Both the position numbers and the translations under genes were made by a program. This document shows, in pieces, positions 56,510 through 64,000 of a DNA stretch of 64,000 nt (position 1 is its first letter; each line of letters starts with the position of its first letter). The notes beneath the pieces were generated by a model, which was not told where the DNA came from, searched no databases, and was given only the letters and a program-made list of their open reading frames with translations. Origin of the DNA: Tetrapyrgos nigripes (Eukaryota; Basidiomycota; Agaricomycetes; Agaricales; Campanellaceae); the NCBI GenBank assembly GCA_013368315.1, contig JAACJM010000275.1:1-64000 (forward strand), in the 5' to 3' direction.

Positions 56510-59500
56510 TTGATGAGCACAGAGTTAAGGGTCAGGCACAATATTGATGAAGCGGGGAAGAAGGCAATCAAGGCCCTAGAAGCTGATGAGGACGATGAAG
56601 ACAATGAAGATGACGACAAAGACAAAGAAGACCCTTCAAGACCAGATGCCAGTGCCGCCAAGTCGTCTGCTGATGCGCCTGTCGTCACCAGCACACCCAC
56701 AACCACGGCCAACGTGTCTATTGTGGCCAGCACGTCTGTCACACCCAACGCGTCTACATCCACAGTGAACATGTTTCCAAACAAAAATGACGCGTTGATA
56801 ACAGCCAAAGGACTTCCCTCCTCTGAGCCTGCAGTCACTCATGTTATCCCGTCTATTGATGACTCACTCGTGTCTGGGCCAACTGCATCTGGTCCATCCA
56901 TGTCTGATCTACCAGCGGCTATTCAACCTGAGACGCCCCTATCTGTCATTCCCAATGCCAATCCCAACACCAATCCCAACACCAATCCCAGCACCAATCC
57001 CAGCACCAATCCTGGAGCCTCTGATAGCTGCAGAGACACTAACTTCAATGCTTCCAAGAAGCCTCAGAAAGCCTCAAAGAAGAAGGAAGGGCAAAAGGAA
57101 AAGGAACCTGTGGTAGAGGAGAAAAAGAAGAGGCAGAAAGCTATACCCAGGACAGACGAAGAGAACATCTTGCTGGCTAGGGCAGCTTCTAACGAGGTAG
57201 GTTTATCTGGCACTTTTGCAAAGGTTGTTCTCACACTCTTCATAGAAAGTCAGCTGATGGTTCTCGACTCACCTTACCAAGGAGAACAGCATGCGGTCTA
57301 AAGACACAGACGTTCTATTGAGTGTCCTCAACGATGAAGCCATCGGTGGTCCCCCCAAGAAACCCATCGATTACAAATTCTATGAGTGACACAAGGATTA
57401 CAAACCCAAGGTCAATGCAGCCTACAATGAACGTCTTGGTCAACCCGAAGATGGGGAACATGTCGCCATTGCAAAAGAGCTTTTCAAAAAGGAGGACCTG
57501 GACACCCAGAAGAAGATTTGTGATGAAATGGAACAGGAGCATGCAAAACTTGAAAAGGAGTACGAGAGATTGCAAGAAGTTCACAAGTACAATGTCTCCA
57601 ACAATTCTGTGGTTGACAGGTGTGTATCCAGTGGTTTTGCTAAAGCCTAAACCTAATTACTTCCCCTTCTGTAATTCAGGCACCGGAAAGTAATGTCTGC
57701 CTCCCTGAACTGGATCCTCCAAGACTTCTCCAAGGCGACAAAAACGAAAATCAGTTTGCTCACAATGGGAGAGGACTTGGAGGACAGCAACCAGGACAAT
57801 ATCTTCATGTGCAGGTGAGAAGTGATTTGTGTTCCATGACTTTTTCAATAATTCCAATAATTCCTTCTTGACAGTGTTCAAGTAGGGGAAACACCTGGGC
57901 CAAATTCAATGGCTTTCCATGATTGGGACCCTGTTGGGTTCAAATACCTGCATGTAAAACCATTTGCAGAATATGCAAGGTCATGTTTCAGGTTAGAGCA
58001 GGGTGAGTATCGTCACTTTTGCTAAAGTCCCTACTAATGTATCCTTCTGCATGGACAGGTTTGCCTGCAAGTCCCCCCGATCGTAAACAGGTGGAGAAAG
58101 CGGGGAATACCTCAGAGCCAACTCTCGACCTCGATGTGTTGTTCACTCATGAATCCCCTGCAAAGGCCGGACAGGCGACAGTGAAGGGAAAGGGAAAGTC
58201 AAAGGCCAAGGGAAAAGAGAAGGAGAAGAAGACAGAGACACAGTCATCAAAAGGAAAGGGGAAGAAGCCAGGGAAGAAGTTGTCAAAGGGAAAGGGGAAA
58301 GGGAAGAACAGTGAGGAAGAGGAAGCTGAAGACAGTGACAAGGAGGAGGAGGAAGAGGAAGAGGAGGAAGATTGGGAGGAACAGCCTACTGAGGATGAGG
58401 AGGATCAGCTGGCTGAGGACAAGGAGATAGAGCCCACTCCTCCTTCCACTCCTAAGATGAAGAGGAGTTGCAGGCAGAACTGGAGGATATGTCGACTAGG
58501 GACCACTGGCTCAGGCTTCAAGCTCTTCAGAAGCTCAACAAGCATAGGCTGATGATTGAGAACAACAAGGCCCGAATGTGGGCCATAGACAAGAAGATAG
58601 GCCTCACCGATGCAGTACAAAGTTTGAAGGACTCCATGCCTGGACCGTCCAAGAAGCACAAGATGTCGAAGATGTCGAATGAGGCTGAGCTGAGAAGACC
58701 TACCTGCCAATCACAAAGGACGCTCACCGTTAAAGCGCAGGAGGCCAAGAAGGTTCTGAATGTCCCCAAGGATGTCGAGATGGAGGATGTCAACAGTGAT
58801 CCGCCTGCTGCTGACCCTGGTCCAGGTGCTCCTCCCACTCCTGCTGAAGACCCCAATGACCTTCCCATACCAAAACAGGACACAAAGATGCTTAGCACTC
58901 TCAGGACTCTCATTCCCTTTTTGCCGGAGACACTCGAGGAGGGCAAACAGCAGGATTATTTGGCAGTCTCATGTTATCAAGAGGGACCATGGCCCCAGTC
59001 TTTTAGCAATAAGGACTCTTGGGAGGAGCACTGGAACCCTGTCTTGGACACACTTTTTCAAAAGCAGGCATCGGAAAGTCAAGATGATTACAACGCCAAG
59101 CTGGTCAAAAAAGGCTGTACAAATGCCTAGTGCATGTTGCAGATAACGTTATGGAGTTGCCTGACATGCTGGATGGAAAAATTGAAAGGTTGATTACTGC
59201 AAACCTTTGCTTTTGCAAAAGCAGTATATTTATATTTTATTGTAGCTGTCCTGGTATTGAGGATGCTGCTGTCCCTGGTGCAACTGCAGTCTCTGTTCCT
59301 GCTGAAACCCCAGGTGAGGACACTAGCAGTAATTGCTGTCCTCATGATCTGGCTGCAGGTCTTCCTCCAAAACCTAAGTCAAGTGGTTGTCCTTGTCCTC
59401 AGGCTACTGTCACTGAGCCTGAGGCCAATAAAAGTGCAATCCCTCCTCCCGATAAACCAACCTCGCTGCTGTTAATGACCACTGATTCTGTTTCTGGTGC

Positions 59501-61293
59501 AGCCTCCACTTCTGTTCCAATCAAAGCCTCTATTGCTCCAAATGAAATCCTATCTGTCCCTCCAATGTAAGTGATAGATCCACTACTTTTGCTAAAGAGC
59601 AATGTTCTAACCTTTCTCCAGTGAGACCATGGCTCAAATTTGGAGACTGATAGTGATGGAGGCATCAAGAGTAGTACAAGTGTTGGAAAAGTCCCGAAAG
59701 TCAATTCAGCATCTGACACTCAAAAGGACTCAGAGTAAGTGGAATTTATCCTTTGCATTTGAAAAAGTCTGACTGGTTCACCAACCTATAGACTCCCCGC
59801 TGTTCCTGCTGAGGAAAGCTCAGGAGCAGGTGAGCCAACAGCTGCTGATAATGGTGTGGGAAAGGAGCCAGTCATTCTTAACACTGCTTTGGGTGTGGGA
59901 GACGACACAGAGTGAGTGCATTGTCCTACATTTTTGCAAAAGTCTGACTGCCCCAACCTATAGACTTGTGGCCTCTACCACCAAGGCTTCCACTGGTACC
60001 CCACCTGCAACCAACAAGGGACTACCAAGGAATCATATCCCTGGTGAGGGGTCAGGGCTTGATGTCCAGAATTCGTGAGTGATATCCGTTAACCTTTACT
60101 TTTGCAAAAGCTTGACCCTCCACCTTATAGCATTGAGACCCCTGCCACCAAGGTTTCCACTAGTACCCCACCTAATATTGACGAGGACATGACAAAGAAT
60201 GTTGATATTCTCAGTGTGGGGTCAGGGTCTGACTCCCAGAATCTGTGAGTACTCTCAGTCAACCCTCACTTTTGCAAAAGCTTGACCCCTCCACCTTATA
60301 GCATTGAGACCCCAGCCACCAAGACCTCTACTGGTACCCCACCTGCTGCCGACAAGGATGTGACAATGAACATTGATATCCCTGGTGAGGGGTTAGGTTC
60401 GACTCTGAGAATCCCCTCACTTTTGCAAAAGATTGACCCCTCCACCTTATAGCATTGAGACCCCTGCCACTGAGGCTTCCACTGCTACCAAATCTGCCTC
60501 TGACAGGAATATGGCAATGAATGTTGATGTCCCCAGTGAGGGGTCAGGGTCTGACTCCCAGAATCTGTGAGTGTTGTCAGTCAACCTTCGCTTTTGCAAA
60601 AGTCTGACTGATTTAACCTATAGAGCTGTTGCTTCTTCCAGCAAAAGAGCCTTTGATTCTCTTTCAACCCCTCATACACCTTGCTTCTCAATTGATGACC
60701 GTCATCCTCTTCCCTCATGGGCCTCCAAGATGTATGGCTACCTGCGAAACAATGTATCTGGAGAACTTTGGGCTGATGCCGTGGACTCCTTGATGGCCTT
60801 AGAGTCCTCCTACAAGTTCCAGAGCAACACAAAAACTCTCCCTACCACTCATCGACCTCCTCATATCCCCATTTGGGTCAAAAATGATGGGAAAGACCTG
60901 GTTCCTCTGGGTCTGGAACTTCCTGATTTCTGTCCCCTGTTCAAGAAATGGTGGAACTCTTTACAGCCTGAGTGGAGAAGATTGGATGAGAGTTGGGGAA
61001 GATATGCTCAGGCTGAGTGGAAAGATGAGTCCGAGTGGAGATTTCATGTGGGCAAAAGCTGGGGAACTCTAGTATGTCCAGGGAACAACAGGATGTACTC
61101 CGTTCTCATGTTCCTTTTGTGGTGGCTCTGTAAACACCCTGGCTTTGAAGAGAACCCAGACAGCTCAATTGGGAGCAAAGATTGGGTCATTATGGTGAGA
61201 GATGTTATTAGGGTGATGGATTCCATCTGGGAGAGCTGGGGAGACCAGGCAGCAGTGCCGCCCCCTTCCAAGAGAGCCCATAGGTCTACTTGA
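56510..61293 (+). pseudogene. Agaricomycete transposon-associated accessory protein
   Basis: Multi-exon. Exon 1 region: acidic (ALEADEDDEDNEDDDKDKED), Thr/Ser-rich, an NPNTNPNTNPSTNPSTNP repeat, then a Lys-rich stretch. Next IDYKFYE-HKDYKPKVNAAYN (57,360-57,600, somewhat HMG-box-like), WILQDFSKATKTKISLLTMG, GETPGPNSMAFHDWDPVGFK, a Lys/Gly-rich stretch (58,180-58,310) and an acidic run. A set of tandem exons follows (59,930-60,600). The last exon is 60,625-61,293, with PSWASKMYGYLRNNVSGELW, KFQSNTKTLPTTHRPPH and MYSVLMFLLWWLCKHP. I recognise the pattern from many unnamed agaricomycete proteins near transposases, with no known function. A TGA (57,387-57,389) stands for CGA. The start codon is uncertain. 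Confidence 0.6.
59930..60602 (+). repeat. Tandem exon-plus-intron units
   Basis: Four successive units of about 150-171 bp (motif starts 59,931, 60,099, 60,269, 60,420, 60,591). Each has an intron carrying TTTTGCAAAAG followed by CCTTATAG or CCTATAG, then an exon beginning with text like IETPATK-STSTPP and ending with a GTGAGT donor. Whole intron-exon modules were therefore duplicated, giving a repetitive protein segment. Confidence 0.85.
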
Positions 61294-61678
61294 TCCTCTT
61301 GCTATGTTGTTCCTCTCCCCTTTCTTGCTTTTCCTCATCTTTGTGTCTTGTCTTGCTTGCCGTGCCTGTCTTGCTGTCATTGTCGCTATGAACTGCTGTG
61401 GACTATTGTATCATGTTGGACTTTTGCAAAACCTGTGTATTTTATACTGTATATAGCTCTTATCAATAACTTTTGCAAGTGCAGTATATTTGTACTGCCA
61501 GTCTTCCAAAAGAAGCGAAAATAAAAATCTGTCTAAGCAAAGCTAAGTGAAGTAATGCTGACCATTGGCAGCCTTGCTTAGGGTCACCCACCAGCCAAAA
61601 ACCCTGCCCCGGGCTGCTTAAAGGCCCTTCACTGGTTGACCACAGCTTTTGCAAAGCATGTTCAGGGAAAATTTCCAT

Positions 61679-62573
61679 TACTTTTGGAAAAGATTTACAG
61701 CATCAGCTGTGGATATAGCACTGAAAGCAGTGTTCAAACCGGGCACAGACATAACATCAGACAATTGCAACTCCCTGATACAAGACAAGTCAAATATGTC
61801 ATTGTGTGCCCCCGAGAACCAAAACTGCCAGTTGAAGAACAAACAGGTCAACTGGCCCAAGTGAAGGGATGCAATCTGGAGTTTATGGGATACAGATAGC
61901 TTGCGCAAGAGGTCTATGGAAAACGGGTCACCTGTCTTGATGTCAGATGTGAAGGTAATGTTGTCGAAGAGAAGGTGTGTGGGCTTTCCAGTAGATTGGA
62001 CAACCAATTGCTCAATGAGCATAATGAACGGAGATGGGTGGTAGAAGGTTTGGTTCGAGATGCTGAAATTGATGATGTTGGGGTTGGCAGCAAGGGCATC
62101 TCTGAAGTGCTCAACTTGGCTGTCATCAGCACAAATTGAGAGCAGAGGAAAATTGGTTAAGGATAGCGATTGCAGATTCCCTATTTCCATTCCCAGATTA
62201 AACAGCTTGGGCCAGCTCATAACGACATCAGGCACACAGGAGCCATCAAAGGAAAAACGTTTGAGGTGTATGTTCATTCCAAACCATTCGAAAGTGTCCT
62301 CCATGCAACTCTCAAATGCCTACCACTTCTTCTGGTATCCATGACCCCTGGAGCACTGGTTGCAATCCACACAGTGAACTCCTTGTTAACTGCCAGCTGG
62401 GAGAACAAATGGAAGTGGGAGCAAGGGTACCATTGTTTGGCTACAAGGGCACAAGCCTTCAAATTAGGAGCATGTTGGAAATCACTGGAAAGAAGAGCAA
62501 CAGTGTCGATTATTCTTTCAAGGACTTCCTGTGAAAGGTCCTTGAATGTGGTATGAGGAATAGAGGCTTTGCC
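61679..62573 (-). pseudogene. F-box gene, N-terminal half
   Basis: Starts MSGKASIPHT at 62,573. The F-box follows: FKDLSQEVLERIIDTVALL, then LKACALVAKQWYPCSHFHLF, a standard basidiomycete F-box with its ACALV-W core. A frameshift near 62,280-62,310 separates it from the LRR-like part (FEWFGMNIHLKRFSFDG, IGNLQSLSLTNFPLLSICAD), which ends AISTADAVNLFQK exactly at the KDZ boundary. F-box proteins recruit targets to SCF ubiquitin ligases. The C-terminal half is at 44,407-45,530. Confidence 0.75.
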
Positions 62574-63107
62574 AGACATAGTATTGGATGTGGCAGCATT
62601 AAGTGTGAGTGGAGGGACTGATAAACAGTGGTCAATGCTGGGCTCGACAACAGACATGAGGATAAGTAGAGAGAGTCGTTGATGTAGGCAGTGGATGTAA
62701 TTGCAAGAGAGTTGTTGATGTAGGCAGTGGGTATAATTGCTAAAAGTCATAAGGAAGACCTCTGCCAGCCTTGGGTATTAAGAGTACACATGTGTGATAG
62801 AATCTGAGAAGCAAGTATTGATGGTACTAAAGAAGAGGTAAACAAGTGTACAAGAAGATCCAGAGAAGGCAGTTACAAGATCCAAAGAAGGCAGGATCAA
62901 GGGCGTTAAAGAGACTCCAATCCCACATAAGGCCATCAGTTTGCCATGGAAGGAAGAAATTGTAAGGATGTCTCAATTTGCCATTTTTCACAAATTGGGC
63001 ACAGACAACTGGTCAACATGAAGTCAGAAAAATTTATTTCCTTGCAACTAGACACGAAACCACTATATGACAACTATATCAAACTACAAACATGAATGGA
63101 AGGTATA
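62574..63107. other. Spacer with no recognised gene
   Basis: About 530 bases. A 30-35 bp imperfect direct repeat with TTGATGTAGGCAGTGG lies near 62,679 and 62,713. Nothing else was recognised; it probably holds the promoter of the F-box remnant. Confidence 0.4.
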
Positions 63108-64000
63108 CTACTTGGTAGACTTGGTAGTTTTCTTCAGAGTGAACATATCAATCTTTTTCTGAAACGCCTCAATCTCTTCATCTTTCTTACCCTTAGCTAA
63201 TACAATAACCCAGAGAATATTAAAACCAGTAGACTTGAAACCAGTGGACTGTACAAGGTTGGGCCAATGAACCAGATGGGTACTGACCAGAACAACAGAG
63301 TTTTTCTCAGGCTGCCTCCCATAAAGTGGGAGAGAGTGAGCTCACAGTCTTTTCCAGTCTGCAGGAGTCCCCTTTAAATCACCTCTCCCAGCCCTACCAT
63401 CATATATAGGAACTAGAAAAGAGTAAGCAGTGAGCAATCAGCACTGCAGCAACTGTAAATGACGAGAGACTGACTGATGTCAGATGGCCTAAGTTGAGCA
63501 TTATAGACAAAAGGGCGAATGGGCTCCAACTTGATGGAGACTGTTTGCGATTTTTTTGAAGTGGATGTATATTCTTCTGCAAATAATGGAGACAGTACAG
63601 GGTTGGAAGCACCTGGAGACATGACATCTGGAAAGAATGTGAGTCCATTGTTTAGTACAATGAAAATACTGAAAATGCTCACCTTCACCATTCAGAGTTT
63701 TAGACTTGATTCAGAACTGCATGTTCCTTATAGGGTCGAGTAATCCATGATAAGTAGGTTTCTTGATCAGCGTGCCAATAGACGACTGCAAGAACAGAGA
63801 AAGCGACAATATTTTGGTGTATTCTTGGATGCCAGTACTCTGGTTGTCATAGTGAGGGGCAAGCTTGTCCAGCTCACACAAATCGACATGACCGATAATG
63901 GTGAAAACAGGAGGAGGTAATCCAGATACTGAGGGTACAGTCAGCTTAGCCTCACGTACATTGGCGTCAGCTCTGTGGGTAATGTAGCCTGGTTTGATTT
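63108..64000 (-). pseudogene. Unrecognised gene, 5' end outside the window
   Basis: The minus strand is open from the window edge: KPGYITHRADANVREAKLTV, FTIIGHVDLCELDKLAPHYD, LIKKPTYHGLLD. After an intron (donor GTGAGC near 63,690) come DVMSPGASNPVLSPLFAEEY, PIRPFVYNAQLRPSD, then YDGRAGRGDLKGTPADWKRL, and a C-terminal coiled stretch (KKDEEIEAFQKKIDMF) to the stop at 63,108-63,110. I do not know its function; the text resembles unnamed agaricomycete proteins. TGA codons at 63,711-63,713 and 63,342-63,344 stand where CGA would keep it open. Confidence 0.5.

Larger units (their letters stand above)
45735..60602. repeat. Dispersed 12-bp palindrome CTTTTGCAAAAG
   Basis: Exact copies start at 45,735, 46,632, 46,941, 47,369, 47,864, 50,101, 51,637, 59,210, 60,099, 60,269, 60,420 and 60,591. 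One-mismatch copies occur at 59,931, 61,421, 57,210 and elsewhere. Most lie in introns of genes on both strands, or in the two tandem arrays. I saw no copy in 1-45,500 or 61,700-64,000. The palindrome is a plausible binding site for a dimeric protein such as the transposase; that role is inferred. Confidence 0.85.
45545..61678. mobile_element. Composite KDZ transposon with TET/JBP-like cargo, 16.1 kb
   Basis: The limits come from three facts: 14-bp direct repeats TACTTTTGGAAAAG at 45,531-45,544 and 61,679-61,692; halves of one F-box gene outside them; and a private motif, CTTTTGCAAAAG, seen only between them. Just inside the repeats the ends show weak inverted similarity (TCTGGAAAATATC and TAATGGAAATTTTCC). 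Genes: KDZ/CxC2 transposase and probable partner (minus), TET/JBP-like dioxygenase (minus) and a divergent accessory gene (plus). Association of KDZ transposases with TET/JBP genes in basidiomycetes is established; the unity of this element and its exact ends are inference. Confidence 0.7.

Noticed and set aside
16766..64000. TGA read as a sense codon (recoding)
   Set aside because: TGA ends normal frames elsewhere in the window, and the affected genes carry other lesions. CpG decay explains all sites.

Overview
The window is nuclear DNA of a mushroom-forming basidiomycete (Agaricomycetes). Genes are split by many short GT-AG introns. The protein families are typical of that group: HET-domain proteins, a class II cytochrome P450, F-box proteins, KDZ transposases with a CxC2 cysteine cluster, a TET/JBP-like dioxygenase and basidiomycete CACTA (Tnp2) transposases. 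No bacterial operons, CRISPR arrays, rRNA genes or confident tRNA genes were seen.

Two compartments meet near position 16,410. Bases 1-16,400 are gene-bearing and CpG-rich (I count 20 CpG in bases 1-300). They hold a tandem duplication of a HET gene plus a convergent aldo/keto reductase gene. Unit 1 has a broken HET gene; unit 2 has an intact HET gene (662 aa); the reductase is broken in both. Next comes an intact 12-exon P450 gene (521 codons) with a hAT element in one intron, then a scrambled third fragment of the HET locus and a broken metallo-beta-lactamase gene. From 16,410 to the end the DNA is CpG-poor (4 CpG in 26,581-26,880) and is a nest of mobile elements inserted into F-box-like gene remnants. 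At least 18 in-frame TGA codons stand where arginine CGA is expected, the mark of C-to-T decay at CpG.

The nest, left to right: a PIF1-type helicase fragment (16.8-18.7 kb); F-box-like remnants (19-22 kb); a chromovirus (22,336-28,722, TSD CCCAG) that splits an F-box-like gene and itself carries a 279-bp CACTA-type MITE; more remnants (28.7-35.9 kb); a CACTA element (about 35,918-43,287) whose transposase gene is split by a 1.8-kb foldback element with a 22-bp minisatellite core; an F-box gene whose C-terminal half (44.4-45.5 kb) also holds a probable solo LTR and whose N-terminal half lies at 61.7-62.6 kb; and between those halves a 16.1-kb composite KDZ element (45,545-61,678).

The KDZ element is the most interesting object. 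It carries a KDZ/CxC2 transposase gene, a probable partner gene, a degenerate TET/JBP-like dioxygenase gene and a long divergent accessory gene. A perfect 12-bp palindrome, CTTTTGCAAAAG, is scattered through introns of several of these genes, is amplified in two tandem arrays, and resembles the 14-bp direct repeat flanking the whole element. No dead gene in this part looks functional as read; the island is a record of insertion followed by CpG decay.
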